From: Phlebiopsis flavidoalba
Taxonomy: Eukaryota; Basidiomycota; Agaricomycetes; Polyporales; Phanerochaetaceae
Length of the DNA stretch: 64,000 nt
Assembly: GCA_035772785.1 (NCBI GenBank)
Contig: JAOCPU010000010.1
Span: 372,001-436,000, forward strand
Direction of reading: 5' to 3'
Shown here: in pieces, positions 35,466 to 47,852 of the stretch
Position numbering within the stretch: position 1 is the stretch's first letter
How the letters are laid out: every line of letters begins with the position of its first letter
Program-made: the position numbers and the translations under genes
The notes under the pieces: generated by a model
Told to the model about the DNA's origin: nothing
Databases searched by the model: none
What the model saw: the letters and a program-made list of their open reading frames with translations, nothing else

Positions 35466-35585
35466 GATCTGTGCCCAAATACCCGTGTGGATCTGGGTCA
35501 GGCCTTAGAAATGCCACTGACCACGGGTACGGATCCGAGTCGATCCGCGGGGTAGACTCGTGCAGAGCTTTAGCGCGCGAAGACG

Positions 35586-36093
35586 GTGTTCTTCGTGATG
35601 GCTTTAGGCATGGCTGGCAAGGCAAAAAGTCAGAACTTAGTTCCTTTAACAGAGAACCAGTGTGACAAAGAAATGGTCCAGACTACACGGCTTTACGCAC
35701 GTGCAGCTGTGTCCAAAGGTCGGTCCATCGTGTGTCATACTTTCGTGTCGACGACGGCCTGGTTTCTCTCACCAGGTCCGGAGGTACAAGGCATAATGCC
35801 AGGTGGATCTTGCACACGCTTTCCGGGGCGTGGCACAAATGCTACAAGTCAACGTCGCACGAGGCAACGTCGACAGGTCCGCTTAGCGCAACGCCCCGCC
35901 CCGGCGCATGGAGAACAGAGTCGACCTGGCCATCAATACGCTACTCAAAGGAGTCGCGCCCGGGCTTTACGGTGCTCATGTCTCAGATCCCCCAGAACCC
36001 ATAGAAAGTATGACATCGCGACGAAACGACCTGTTGAACCATGCCCTCGTCGCCGAAGCAAACGACGAGGGCAGTAAACCAAAAGCTTAACAA
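35586..36093 (+). CDS. Hypothetical, possibly repeat-derived
   Basis: Three overlapping plus frames are open, the last reading MENRVDLAINTLLKGVAPGL...AEANDEGSKPKA and stopping at about 36090. No domain recognised. Because it sits between the hairpin and a purine-rich AAGGGGAGAAG tract followed by TGTAAAACAC (36133-36155), it could belong to a retroelement remnant; no reverse transcriptase or integrase motif was seen. Confidence 0.25.
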
Positions 36094-36099
36094 ACTATC

Positions 36100-37050
36100 A
36101 CGAAACCCTTACTCACCTGTGTGTGTTGCTTAAGGGGAGAAGTGTAAAACACTAAGTGGAGCGAGAGTGACGAAGATATGAGAGAATCTTAACGATGTTG
36201 TTAAGCTTGGGGCTTAAGGCCACAAGCGTACCTCTTTTATATACATGTGAGCCAGTCTCTAACGATGTCATCGATGAGCTGGCAGTGTGAGTCATACATG
36301 TCGAAGAGTGCCAGCTCAGCGACAGCTAACCAGAGTGACCTGCTGGCGATGTCTATTCTACAGCCTGCCCGAGGTAACTATGACGGATCCTTAACTCAGG
36401 TCCGTACTCCATCCTTCTACCTCAGTCCCATGATATCATACAACCTACTCCAGTCCATAGACCTCGTTCTAGTCCCTACCTAGACCTAAGTACATGTGAT
36501 GCATCCATTACCCATCCAGACCCTTGGTTGATGCGAACGTTGTGGCGCGAGCTTTGTGGCGCGGGGAACGCGCTTAAGTGAGCGCTTGAGACTTTGGTGT
36601 CGAATATGAATGAAAATGAAAGGAAATTGACTAATAGGGCATAATCTGTGACAGTAACCCTACGGTCACACACGGTTTCCCTTTCATCATCACCTTTCCA
36701 TATTCGGACCATCACATTCTATATTAGGAAGCTTCTCGGGACATGTCTCGGACTTTGCCACACATACTTACGCGTCGCCTTTCGTGTCGAGACTCCTTAG
36801 CCTCCGTCTCCGACCACGAAAGGTATGACCCTTTTTACATTCCTTTATATGCTGTAATCTGAGCCTCCGTCTCCGACCACGAAAGAATACATCTCGTTCC
36901 TGTTCGTTTATCCGAGTGTTCTCACGCCGTCGCCGCGGCTGGGTTCCACTCATGCGCGTCAGTCACCAGCAACGATGTATGCTGATGTGCTACACCGTCG
37001 TCCACGGCACCATCAGTGAGAGTGTAGTAGTATCTACAATATGCTAGATC
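36100..37050. other. No gene seen; short direct repeats
   Basis: No supported coding frame. Holds a repeat-like stretch at 36133-36480 and a 24-base direct repeat described separately. Confidence 0.35.
36799..36885. repeat. 24-base direct repeat, two copies
   Basis: The same 24 bases, beginning AGCCTCCGTCTCCGACCACG, occur at 36799-36822 and 36862-36885, offset 63 bases. On the minus strand each copy would encode FRGRRRRLR, but the frame is short and probably not a gene. Confidence 0.8.
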
Positions 37051-37053
37051 ACA

Positions 37054-37480
37054 GTGACTTTCATCCAATTCATGCCTCACCGTGTAACTCACTCTGCTCC
37101 CTGTCTTATTGGTAACTTCTTAGCGAACCATCTCCATGCAGGAGCGAGCCATCATAGCGGTGGAATCAAGCAAAAACAAGACTTGCTGAGCCTGGAAGAG
37201 GGGGTTTCGCAGATTCTCCCTTCGCTCTCCCTTTGGTAAGGCTTCAGTGTGATGTCGACGCTTCATGTGATTGTTTATCCTGATATTCTCTCCAGGTCAT
37301 GTTTTCTTCGAACCCTGCGCAACACTCTCCTCATGTTACACAGGGGGCAAACCAGCAATTACTGGTGCGATCTTCGCAACATGCAATACATTAATGTTTT
37401 CGCAAGGATAACAGTAACTCTTTCAAGGTCTGCGGGCTTACGGCGGTCCAACACTTTCTTGTTTGCATTCAGCAGGATCT
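37054..37480 (+). CDS. Possible hypothetical gene
   Basis: A plus frame ending KQKQDLLSLEEGVSQILPSL meets a GTAAGG donor at 37238 and a CTCCAG acceptor at 37296. The next exon could read HVFFEPCATLSSCYTGGKPA. No family is recognised and no start is certain. Confidence 0.25.
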
Positions 37481-38215
37481 AGCAAATGGTTCGTTGATGT
37501 AAACTTCTATTGCCGCCTTCTTCTAGTCCAGCTTGCACGTTGCTAAGCAGCCTTTTCCGGCGGTTGCACAAGTATATCTGCATGCCTCATATTTCCGAGG
37601 TCAGCGGCATGACGGCTTGTACCCTCGGCATTTCTCCACCTACTCACGCCGGTCGGCTCAAATGCCGAGACGATATTGGGTGCAAACGCTACTATGGAAG
37701 CCTGTGGTGTAGAGAGGACGCCACCATTCATACACAGGTCAAAGTTCGATGTGAATCAATTGCGCGGCCTCGCCGAGAGTTCCACGACAGGGCAGAGCGT
37801 AGCGGTTTTCTCTCATCCTCCAACCTAGTCATACGAGGAATGGTTTCATGGAAAGGTGTGCATGTTTCGCAATCGTCGCGCAAGAAGCCGCTTGGTTGGA
37901 GGTTGGCTTGTACGCACATATATGCGCCAACGTCCCAAACCAAAATAAATAAGAGTCAGAGTTAGAGTCAGAGCATTGACATTAGACCAATCTCCGAGGA
38001 CCTAGGGCTGCGCTTGAGAGACTCTGAATATCATACCGACCACGCCCCCTCGACACCGAGTGAGTATCAGCAGACTATTCAAACATCAAGGAATGCTGGT
38101 CAGCAAGCTGCGGCTTGACAAGGGTCCAAACCACCTCCGCTCCTTCGTTGAGATTACAATCGCGTGACAAGCCCGTTGGCGCCCTACGACAGCCCTATAT
38201 AACCTAGAGCAGACT
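37481..38215. other. No recognisable gene
   Basis: A 151-codon plus frame (37510-37965) lacks any domain and starts in low-quality context. A short GAGTCAGAGTTAGAGTCAGAG-like duplication lies near 37950-37972. The promoter of the gene starting at 38283 presumably ends this stretch (TATATAA at 38199). Confidence 0.3.
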
Positions 38216-38282
38216 TTGTTAGCTACTCAGAGCCCTAAGAGAGTCCCTCTTCTTCCTGACCACCGTCCTTTCGCATTTCGCC

Positions 38283-38933
38283 ATGACGAACCCGTTCTTG
38301 AACCAAGTTGTTCACATGCGCGCCTCTCCAGCCGTGGGCATTGGCGGCATGTATGCCACTGGAGAAGGGTTGGATCAGGCCGTGCAAATTGCACCCACGA
38401 CCCCTCCTTTCTTCGAAAGACAAAACGTGAGTATGCGAATGTTTCTGCAGTATTTTCTGCTCACAGACTATTTCCAAAGTGGCGCATTGAGGACGCCGAA
38501 TCCGGTCCTGCAGAGAATAACGTCCGCATCGTTTTTCATGACAATGCCAAGCACGTTCCTTGGGTCTGGGGTTTCACCGGGGAGAGACCTAACCCAGAGG
38601 TACCCATCGTCCTCACGTCTATCGAAGATAAACAAGTCGTGTGGGCCTTGCAACCCGCCCACAACGGCATCGAGAACGCCTACACGTAAGCTTTGTCGCA
38701 GCAGATATAGAGGATGACGTTTAACCATCGAGAAGTCTCCTGGCGGAGATCGGAATCGTAGGTGCCGCATGGTATGCGGGGTACCAATGGGAATCAGGTC
38801 GGCTGGCCCTCACTATTCAGTACGGAACGATAACATAAGCTTCCATTCCAATCCACAGGTCGTATTTGTTCCTCGCCCAATTGGTGCCCCTGCAGAGGAC
38901 AAGCCGTACTGGGTTATAACCCCAGTGAACTGA
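38283..38933 (+). CDS. Small protein, possibly protease-inhibitor-like (I66), three exons
   Basis: Start at 38283 (MTNPFLNQVVHMRASPAVGI). A GTGAGTATG donor at 38429 and CTCACAG acceptor at 38466 lead to KWRIEDAESGPAENNVRIVF and PIVLTSIEDKQVVWALQPAH, ending at a GTAAGC donor near 38687. The last exon ends PQVVFVPRPIGAPAEDKPYW with stop 38931-38933. Length would be about 180 residues with no signal peptide. The pattern of short beta segments with Trp recalls small cytosolic beta-trefoil proteins of mushrooms such as I66 protease inhibitors, but the match is weak. One frame shift in the last exon is needed. Confidence 0.45.
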
Positions 38934-39440
38934 TCCAGTGCATCTGGTCAACATCAGCGAACTGATACTTGAGGAGTATGGCGCGTGGATTTTGTATGTC
39001 TTCAATGTACTTGTATCTCAGATGTCGAATGTCTACACGCTATGGGTGAAGTTAGCTTCGAATGTATGACGAACAGTGGCTCAAAGACAATGACACAGGA
39101 TGAGAGCTACGGGTGAAGGGAGTCACCGGTGATTCATATCACGGAAGCTTCACAAATAAATGTTAGATTGTTGTAAGTATGACTCACCCAGAAAATGAAT
39201 GCTAATTCGCTGCTTTACGCCCATGTGCAGCTCAATTCCGTGCGATAAATGGAGAAGTTCGTACTAAGTATAAGAGCAAATACCAGAGGAGCGAGATTCC
39301 TGGATGGGATGGAGGCATATCAGTAGAGTTCTAGAATTGTATTGTCGAGGCTTACCGTGAGGTGTCGAGCAAACCAAACCCACAGAGCATGCAGCCTCCG
39401 GGAGACATTGTGCCAGCGGATATCGCCGTGAGCACTGTGA
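38934..39440. other. Intergenic, no gene seen
   Basis: Convergent space between the plus-strand small gene and the 3' end of the minus-strand oxidoreductase. No feature is supported. Confidence 0.4.
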
Positions 39441-39441
39441 G

Positions 39442-41060
39442 CTACACAACAAATACCACAGCAGTCATTGTAAGTACAATGACGATCCACGTCTGGATTT
39501 GCCAGGGCCCGGGGGGGGAGACATAGAGCCACATGTGAACAATCGCTTCCAGACCATGGGATGGTAAGTTCGCTCGATTCCCTTCTACGATTCTGAGAGA
39601 TGACGCATTGCGACCGTGTACCACGCCATTTCTCTACCCGCCCCAATCAGCTTCGGTACGCGAGGCTTCATCGAGGGCGGAAGAGCTGCCCACTGTCGCG
39701 CGAGAGCTGTAAAAGCTGCCCGTATAGCGCGGCGTCCCAGAGAGCCATGGCTTTGATTTGAAGTTGGGCTCAATGTCTGGCCATCATCTGGGAGCCAGGG
39801 CCCTCGAGACAGTGTCGTAAAAGGATCATCGTTTGCAAGAAGTTTTGGAAGGTGTGGGTGGAGGATGGACCCACGACCAATCCCAAGAAAGTCCGCATGA
39901 TGGTCATGCAAGCGCGGTAGCCATAAGTTCTAGAGAGGTAAATCCTCCTGTAAGAAGAACAAGAGGACGTTTGATGCGAGAGTTGGTGTCTTGCACAGCG
40001 GTCAGCTCTTTGAGGGCCGCTTGCGAAAAATCTGGAAAACAAGGCTTGTCTCTGAGACTTTTTATGGTCGCTATGATTCATGAAATCTATGGGATGTGAG
40101 TGGAGCATTCCTAACAGCTATTTCGACGGCACCTGGACGTTCGTATGTTTCCACCACTAACCTCAATGAAGTCGATTGTTCCCCCATCCAGCGATGTCGC
40201 GTAAATGTTGTAGAACACGCTCAATTCGTTCATGGTTTCGGTTTGGACGTAGTCGGCTGCATTTTAACTTGACACCCAAAACAAATTCCTTGGGGACGAG
40301 ATGACGAATACTGTCTGCGATCTGTTGAAGCATACGTAGCGGAGCGGTCATAGCAGAGTAAGCATCCGTCCTTTGATTCGACTACGAAACATTTTGTCAA
40401 TACAGCTCGGAGCCCTTCAAGAGTAAAATAATACGAAACGTGGGGCGACATGAACTGGGCAATAAGATCTGAAGATGTTAGCTGACTGAAGCTCTGTTTG
40501 AAGGGATCACACAGATAGTTTTACGCACATCCATGACCAGCGTGGAGTTCTACCCCGTCGAAGCCGCTCTTATGGGCCAGCAAAGCCCTCGAGAGAATTC
40601 GTGAACCACTTGCTTCAGTTCTAATTCCGTCATTTCCTTCGGTGTTTGAAACATAAGATGCGAAAGGAGGGAGGAAATGGACCCAGGAGAGCCTTTGCTC
40701 AAATCCAAGGCCCACCGCGCTCGGACCGCTTGGTCGCAAAAAGGGCCACCTTCCACCAAGAATATTAGGAGACTGTCTGCCGGCATGTGAGAGTTGCATG
40801 ATAGCCAGAGGAGGGCAATGTCGACTTGACCCAGCGCCGCGCATAACATGAGCAAGCTTCTTGAATGGCTTGATGGCCGTATCCGTTAACGCCTTTGGCA
40901 CTACAATGTCCCTGCCTAGAGACAAATGGTTAACTGAGACTTGTACATTGCCTGTCAATATCATCCCCAATCCCCTTGCGCCCATGTCGAATAGAGCGCG
41001 AGGTGGTCGGAATTAGGAGGACCGCCAAATAAAGTCGCCATATGTTCGTACATGGCAGCC
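39442..41060 (-). CDS. NADH:flavin oxidoreductase (Old Yellow Enzyme family), C-terminal TM
   Basis: FMN-dependent TIM-barrel enzyme that reduces activated C=C bonds of enones. After a CTCAG acceptor at about 41060 the exon reads AAMYEHMATLFGGPPN, then (after a one-base shift in a G-run) GMILTGNVQVSVNHLSLGRD. LAIMQLSHAGRQSPNILGGR, KSGFDGVELHAGHG (the substrate/FMN-binding His block) and KEFVLGVKL follow. The C-terminal barrel shows LLTGGFTSLELMAT and ADFLGIGRGSILHPHLPKLL (phosphate binding). GAGREMAWYTVAMRHLSES lies near 39600, and a last exon ends with a hydrophobic TWIVIVLTMTAVVFVV and a stop at 39442, suggesting a membrane-anchored form. A short 5' exon upstream of 41060 is expected but not identified. 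Confidence 0.8.
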
Positions 41061-41089
41061 TGAGAAGTTTACAGTAAGCACCGCTCAGG

Positions 41090-42130
41090 TTGAAGTCAGT
41101 GGAAAATCCTACTTTTGCTATTCTATTTTGGAATTACGCGACCCACTGCACGGCAGAGTGGCCGGGGGCCAATAGCTCGCTCACAGCAGATGACTCCAGC
41201 GAGTGCTGGTTTGCGGGTTTTGAGGGCACATGTTGGAAGTTTATACACGAACTTACACCACTGCTAGCTTCAGATAGCTTCATTCAGGGAGAAACAACAA
41301 GCTGGACGAATGTTGGTGACAGTAAAAGCGTGACCGTGACTGCAGCTCGGAGTGGTGAGTTGATCCCGAAGCAGTGCATCTTATCTCTAAATCTCCATTC
41401 GTGGACGAGCGCGCATTGTGTAAGCAGCGAACCCGCTCCCCACAAATAAAACCAAATACACCCGCAAGCCTGCGACTCGGATACTTACTACGAGTACACC
41501 ATCTTCACTGTTGGTCCTGACTATGATATCAAAAAGAATCCATGGCGCGGGCTTACAAAAAAAGATTACGAATGAATTCCTTCATGATGCTCTATGATGG
41601 TTTCCAGTCATATTTAGAATGGGTTGGCAGGGCCGTGGCAATCCCCGGACTCCTATGTAGTGGGTGCCCAATCCTTTCATACCACTACGCAACGGGTTCA
41701 ACTGTCAACTCCATCTATTCCTAATGTGTCAAACAGGCGTATTCTATACATGCGCTAACTCATCTATGCTTCAGTTCAACACAAAACGGGTCGCCCACTC
41801 GATCTAATTTCTTCGCAGAACGACGCCCAGACACACGGCCGGCCCACTCGACTCGAGAGTGCACTCCAGCTGGTAGCTGACTTCTTTAGTCAGAAGCCGT
41901 GTTGGACGGCCTTATTTACCTTCCGAAATCTCGCGCGATCTGGTTCTGTGACGTTTCTGGGTCATTTGTGGCGTAAGAAGCTCTAAGCAGTAAGTATCTG
42001 GTCAATACCTCTAGATGAGGACACGCTCAAAATCTCACGTAATGTCAGATAAGAAGTAACACGCCCTCTTAACTCGAACTTGTCGACGAAAGGACGTTGT
42101 CAAATCTTAATTTACTTTTCAAAAGGTAAG
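41090..42130 (+). CDS. Possible hypothetical gene
   Basis: A plus frame of about 119 codons (41090-41449) with several Cys and N-glycosylation-type sites (CTAEWPGANSSLTADDSSEC) is followed by VQLSTPSIPNVSN and RLESALQLVADFF in other frames. This could be a secreted or luminal protein but no family is recognised and exon joins are unclear. It lies between the divergent OYE and SDR genes and may partly be promoter. Confidence 0.25.
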
Positions 42131-42402
42131 CGGCCGATGTGATCTTGTTGAATGTGGTCTTTCTCTGTTTGGAAGCTTTTGGGAAGCCTCACCCACTACC
42201 ACTCTCACAGGACTCAATTTCCTTTCTTCATCCTGAGTCTCTGCCGACTATGCACTTCTTGGTGCCGTCTGTGATCAATTCGCAGATAGGGGCCTATGAA
42301 GTCATAGCCTGTGAAACGTGTGCTCACGGTATATATACATGCCATCTTAGACAACGGACTCCCTGGGTTTCCCACCAGCGACTCATCTCTAAACTCCACG
42401 CG

Positions 42403-43704
42403 ATGGCTGACGCTGTATTAAATCAAGTCAATGCCGCTAGCATGTTTGACCTGCGCGGAGTTTGTAGCCGTCGTGACGGGAGGTAACAGCGTGACTTTCC
42501 GGTGAACGAAGCTCAATGAGACGTTCGACATCTGACGCACGCCGCACAGGGCATTGGGCTCATGATGAGCACAACTCTACTATCCAACGGCGCGACAGTC
42601 TTCGTCGTTGGACTGGCTCAAGCCGACCTAGACAGGTTTGTCGTTGTGATGATCTCAACAAAACACGAAGTGCTTTACTAGTGGTCTAGAACTTGTGATA
42701 TCTTCAACGGGGCCGCTGAGAAGACAGGGAAACCCGGTAGGATGTACGGTATACAAGGAGACGTTAGAAGAAAGGTTCGCCATCTCTTAGCACAACGTTG
42801 TTTAGTACTGATGTCGTCATACCTACCAGTCGGAAGCTGCGCGTATAGCTGAAGAGATTGGAAAGCGCACCCCTTATGTGACCGTGCTGCTCTTCAACAA
42901 CGCTGGGCGAGTGTTTATCCTACATACAAAGCTTCATTGTCACTGAAGAAACTCGCAGAATTCTCGTCGGGCGATTCCAGAAACCTACCGAACCCAGCGC
43001 GGAAGCATTCAAAGCTGCGTACTTCCAGGACTTGAAGGAGGAGGAATTCAAAACGAACAGCATGGACACGATGGCAGTCGGCCCTTTTTGGCTGACATTT
43101 GCCTTCTTGCCTCTGTTGGAGAAATGGAAAGAGCTCGGCTACACGACCGTTGGAGGACGCAAATTCGCTCCCCAAATTATCATGACGACGAGCAGTATGA
43201 ACGGATGGACCAAAGACCAGCGACTTCTGGGTCCTCTTTCCCGTACTTGTACGCTAAATCCGCTATCGGCCATGCAACGGGTACGCTTGCACACGAGCTC
43301 TTGCCGTTGGGTATTCGGGTCAACGGTATCGCTCCTGGTCAGCCTTTCACTCCGATTGAGATAAGCACCGGGATACTCACACTAGACACAGGTCTTTTCC
43401 TCACCGAGATGGGCGGGCTCCTGGCTCTACCAATTCTCTCGGCGATTCAAGCTTCAGAAATTTCTCAGCTATGAAATTCCAAGTCCCCTGCAGTCAACCC
43501 CCACCAGAAGACGGTTCAACGCCCGTTACAGCAGGCTCTCGCACGGACATGGGGTGCGCTGGTTCTGTTCCTTGTCAGCAACTGGTTTGTAAACGGGGAG
43601 ACTGTCCTGATCGACGGAGGGGTATGTATCATCCCTCTCTGGACTTTTCGCCCGATGCTGACATGCGATTCTAGTCTTTGCTACTTCATCCTTCGTCGTA
43701 CTAA
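42403..43704 (+). CDS. Short-chain dehydrogenase/reductase (SDR)
   Basis: NAD(P)-dependent Rossmann-fold oxidoreductase; substrate unknown. Start at 42403 (MADAVLNQVNAASMFDLRG). The cofactor motif TGGNSGIG is split by an intron between GGNS and GIGLMM (42495-42550). Then come NNAG near 42900, the active-site Ser block IIMTTSSMNGW near 43190, YLYAKSA with the catalytic Tyr-xxx-Lys near 43250, and ELLPLGIRVNGIAPG. The C-terminus reads NGETVLIDGG, then after a GTATGT...TCTAG intron SLLLHPSSY with stop 43702-43704. That is a standard SDR ending, so the gene is full length. Shifts occur before TGGNSGIG and before PYLYAK. Confidence 0.8.
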
Positions 43705-43889
43705 TACGGCCACTGTCATGTCATGTTTCACCGACGGCGTATACAGCTGTGTCGTCACCATGGTCGCTCTGCCGGAGGAGCGGCAAAGTCCCAAGAGTAT
43801 TAAACGCATGTATATTAGCAACAGTGTTATACAATATGTCTACTGGATACATTAGTGCGACCGCCGATAGTCCCTCGTCAATAATACAG

Positions 43890-45708
43890 AGCACCGTTAC
43901 GACACAGTTTGGAAAAACCTCGAAGTACGCGGTGTATTCTTCGGGTGTCATCAACTCCTGGTGCTCTTCCGTAACATCGGAAAACTTCATGGGAGCACCA
44001 TTCACTGCCGAGAGCATCAGTCACAACGAACATAAGGTGAAGGATCGATGTACGAACCGTACACCGTTGGGTCCTCCGTAGAGGCTTCCGCAAGGGGTTG
44101 CTCCCACGCAGCGACTACTGGTGGCTCGGGCTCGGGAGGAGCAGAAAATCCGTTTGGGATCGCGTGGCCATTAAGTTTTGGCGTTTTGGGAGGGCCTCTG
44201 TCGACTCCGGTATCTTCAGAAGATCGTGACCGTTTGCGGTACTCATTCAGAGAGTCCCAAGTATTCGACGGAGGGTTTGACATCTTCCTCGTCTTCTCCA
44301 AACTCACTGCCGTTGGTTAAGGCAGGGGTATCCTGAGCGGAGGGCGCGGCCGAAGCCGACAAAGAGGCATAATATTGGTCGTAATCTATGAATTGAGTGA
44401 GTTAAGTTAAATAATAGCCGAAGATTCATGCGTACAATCTGCGTCGTTGATTTCGTTGATGACGGGTTTTACATCTTCGTCGATGACGCGCATAGCGGGC
44501 TGTTCAACCTTTCCTAAGCCACGCAGGATAGCATCGTTAGAGCTGGGGAGCGAATTCGTATCCGCTTCCGCCTGCTGCTCTGCCCGCGCATTCTCCCGTA
44601 TTCCGAGCGCGGTGAGATCTCCAGAGACTGTGCTCTTTAAATGCCAGGCGGGAAGCGCGTTTTGCATGCGTTTCGCAGCAGCCTCGCGATCTCGTTCTGC
44701 GCGTTGGGTTGCCTCGTCTTTGTCCACAGACATGACCACTCTGATCGCATCTTCTTGCTTGGTATCTCCAGAAGAGCCGGCGTTCTTCAGCCCACCGGAT
44801 TGTGCTGCCGCTTTTGCTTTTTCTGCGTCCATGAATTTCTTGATCCAAAACCGCCACGTCGAAGCTGTAAGCCATAAGTACAATAGGGGTCAACGCAGTG
44901 AATGTGAGGGACGCACGCGGGTAGAACCATCTCCTCTGTTTTTCCGCAGCCCCTCTCTGATGAAACGCATTTGCCTGTTGAACCGCTGCATCCGATCCTG
45001 GCTACCCTTGACACTTTCGGCGTCGTCATTATCGACCAACTCGGCATGACAGATGTCACAATTGAAGGTGCCCGCCAGAAAGTCAATGAGCTTGTCGACC
45101 TCGAGAGGCGAGAAGGATTTGCGGCATTGGGGACATATGTATCCTTTATTGTCAAGTTCCTGTGGTTCAAGTTAAACCACATGCAAACGCGAAAGAGTGG
45201 AATCCAAATGCGCACATTTCTCAGTGTAGAGTCAATCCGCCTACGCATCTCTGCCACCCTCCACTTGACAACATTACAGAACTGCTGATAGTCGATGTAG
45301 TAGTATTGCCGGCCAACGGATCTCTGGGCACCTTCTTTTCAGCTCGTTTTGCCGGTGGCTACATCTGTCAGCACAGTTGCAGACTAGAGGGGACTGTTAC
45401 GCACACCCGGTAGCAGCCTATCATTTTCCAACACCACCGTCACTTTGTTCAACTCCTTTGGTTGCCCAGCCCATCCTTCCGGCCAAGTCGTCATCTCTGA
45501 GACTAACGGAGGCAAAGCGTACCCAGGACGGACAGCTTTAGCGGCCATATTCAAACGACATGGTTGTTCTTTCTCGCACAGTACTTACACCGGGTGCCGC
45601 ACCAACTGGTCCATAACAACTATGAACTTTGGCTCGTAGAAGGCCCGTAAGACATGTTGACACCAGAAGACGTAGTGTTTCTTGGTCCTCTTTTGACAGT
45701 GATGACAT
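43890..45708 (-). CDS. TFA1: Transcription initiation factor TFIIE, alpha subunit
   Basis: TFIIE-alpha recruits TFIIH to the RNA polymerase II preinitiation complex. Start at 45708 gives MSSLSKEDQETLRLLV, then HVLRAFYEPKFIVVMDQLVR (winged helix). DDDLAGRMG, PKELNKVTVVLEND, RQNELK and GRQYYYIDYQQFCNVVKWRV follow, then MRRRIDSTLRN. The Cys-rich zinc ribbon (45140-44990) leads to LRKTEEMVLP and WIKKFMDAEKAKAAAQSGG. A disordered part includes LPAWHLKSTVSGDLTALG. The acidic C-terminal motif LMTPEEYTAYFEVF is near 43925. All family landmarks are present in order, so the gene is complete apart from indels (for example an extra A in ELKEG near 45340, a shift near 45645). The exact stop is unclear. 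Confidence 0.85.
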
Positions 45709-46280
45709 CTAGGCCGGAAGGCCTGGGCAGAGTTTTGAACGAGTGTGTCCGAAAGGGGAAAGAATCTGGTTGTTATTACACCGGTCCTCGACGGTTTGCC
45801 CGTGGAGATGTTGGTGGTGAGAGGGTGAGGTGAGGACGACGCGGTACCGCTGCATGGACCATCAATTAAGCGAATTATTTTGACTCCGACATATCAGGAA
45901 TAAATATTCCCGATAACCCTTAGACGAGCGCATTCTGACTGAAACTTCCGATACTCACAAGGATTTGTGGAGTTGTGTCGCGGATTTACCGGCAAAGATT
46001 AGTCGACTGTGAGCTCGAGTAGCCCGGTAGACCCGCACTGTCAATCATAAAACTTACGTAGCTACTTCAGGCACCGTCATTTCACCCACAAAACATGGTT
46101 GCTCAGGCCGCCTCACTTAGTCTCGCACATCCAGAAGCTCTTCAATTCATACATAGCCAATTTGATATAATCAATTTTACTTCAAAGAAGTACGATATGT
46201 AATCCGTTGAGCGTGCGCTACACAGACCAAACTCACTCCGATGTACAGTTTATTGAGCGTAAAACGACCTGGTGAGTGGT
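45709..46280. other. Intergenic, no gene seen
   Basis: About 570 bases between the start of the TFIIE-alpha gene and the end of the LRR gene. It presumably includes the TFIIE-alpha promoter. No motif stands out. Confidence 0.4.
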
Positions 46281-47601
46281 CTATCGCTCTTGTGGGGCAC
46301 CGGTTACCGGTTCCATGAGAAGAAGCTCCTTCATGGTCGTGGGGGTCGGGAATATCGCATCCAACACCAAACAACCAAACCTCCCTGCTATTTTCGCGCT
46401 TACACGAGACGCTGGCTGCACAGCCCATGCACGTACCATTCTCACAAGAGCGTTGCGGGTTGGGCTGGGAAGTCTGAGAGTATCGTCGAAGGATCGGGGA
46501 GACAATTTGCACCATTGGCGTCGCTGTGGAGTAGGCAAAGTGGATGGTGTGGACGCAAAGTCGAATATCCGAAGACATTGAGTGGTGGACAAGTGAGATA
46601 CGGTGAAGGATAGTATGAGGTGCTTGAGTTCCACGGGTAATGCAACGAATGATGCTTGTAGGTAGGTGCTGCTTGCTTTTTATTTGCCTTTCAAGAAGAA
46701 GGCCACGCGACAGACGCAAGAGTGCAAGAGCATCGCTGGACACCCGATGTCGCAGAGTGGCATTGCGTGTTTCGTAAAGCCTTTTCTCCAGTGGGTCCCA
46801 AAGCACGTCATCATCCTCGTTCAAGTTTCCATACAAGTCAACGGTGGTCAGAGTAAAGTTTTTGACGCAGAGCAGAGACTATCGCGTTGAGACCTTCTGT
46901 CGAAAGTGAATTGCCACTGAGGTCCCGGCAAGGTACTGAGGGCGACATCGAGAGGACGAGATGAAATCGACGATGGCGGGGATAGATTTTCCCGTAATCC
47001 CGGCCATCGCAACGCGCAAGACCTTTAAAGTGGGGGCGACGAGGTTGGTGAGGATATGTGGTACGAATACGTCACCACGAGGCACGGTACTCAGGGACAA
47101 AGACTCGAGGAATGAGCAGTTGAGTGCAGTAGTGACTGTGTCAAGGTATGATGTGCCCATGTAAAGTTGTTCTATGCACATTTATAAGCGACGATTCAAC
47201 TTGGCTAATGGGGTCGGCACATACCGTTCGTAGACTCAGCTTCTTGAGCTTCCGGTTGTCGCGTAAATAGGAAGAGATGGCCTCGATTCCCTTGTCAGAT
47301 ATACAATTATCCCCGAGGTCAATCTCATCGAGATGATGCCGGTATCTTTTGCTACTTGGCAGCAGTAAGAAGTCTGGACAAGTTCATCGACTCCTTCGTC
47401 ACCTAGGTTATGGTGACTCAAACTGAGCGCGGTCACTACTGGGCGGGCAACGATCTGGGAGAAAACCTCGCGCGCCCCTGCTCAATCTCATCAGCAAAAA
47501 AAAACACAAATTGAGCCAAATCTGAATTGTTCACCTTCTGCCCCACAAAGTGAAACATCTGGGGAAATGTAAACGACGGCGTGGTCATTTCGATCAGGCA
47601 T
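46281..47601 (-). CDS. Leucine-rich-repeat (RNI-like) protein with C-terminal Cys motif
   Basis: Start at 47601 (MPDRNDHAVVYISPDVSLCG). After a GTGAAC...GATGAG intron come VFSQIVARPVV and the repeats ALSLSHHNLGDEGVDEL, EIDLGDNCISDKGIEAIS and LRDNRKLKKLSLRT. LESLSLSTVPRGDVFVPHIL, PTLKVLRVAMAGITGKSIPA and LDLSGNSLSTEGLNAIV follow. These are ribonuclease-inhibitor-type LRRs. Next come GNLNEDDDVLWDPLEKRLYE, SSDALALLRLSRGLLLERQ, and a C-terminal module (LILSFTVSHLSTTQCLRIFD; CMGCAASVSCKRE). I recall this arrangement as a conserved fungal protein of unknown function. Divergent from the Gbp2-like gene; the MITE lies between them. Confidence 0.7.
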
Positions 47602-47852
47602 ACCGGACATGTCGGAGGGCCACAGAAGAGAGATAGCTTTGAGAGAAATCAAGCAGATGCAAGGCAAAACAGATCTTTACTCGAGCTTTTTTGTTGAACT
47701 CTGCACAGGAAATAATATGAAGGATGGAAGTTAGCAGACAGGCGTTGACGCGGACGCCTGGGGAGATTTCCTGTTCCCGAAAAGGAAGCTTGGCAAAGCG
47801 TAAAATCAAAGTCCGATGCCAGCACCGACGAATCGTAGCCGAGGGAAAAACA

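Noticed and set aside
36133..36480. Possible retrotransposon LTR (purine-rich AAGGGGAGAAG followed by TGTAAAACAC)
   Set aside because: No matching second LTR, primer-binding site or pol motif was found, so it is not called as an element.
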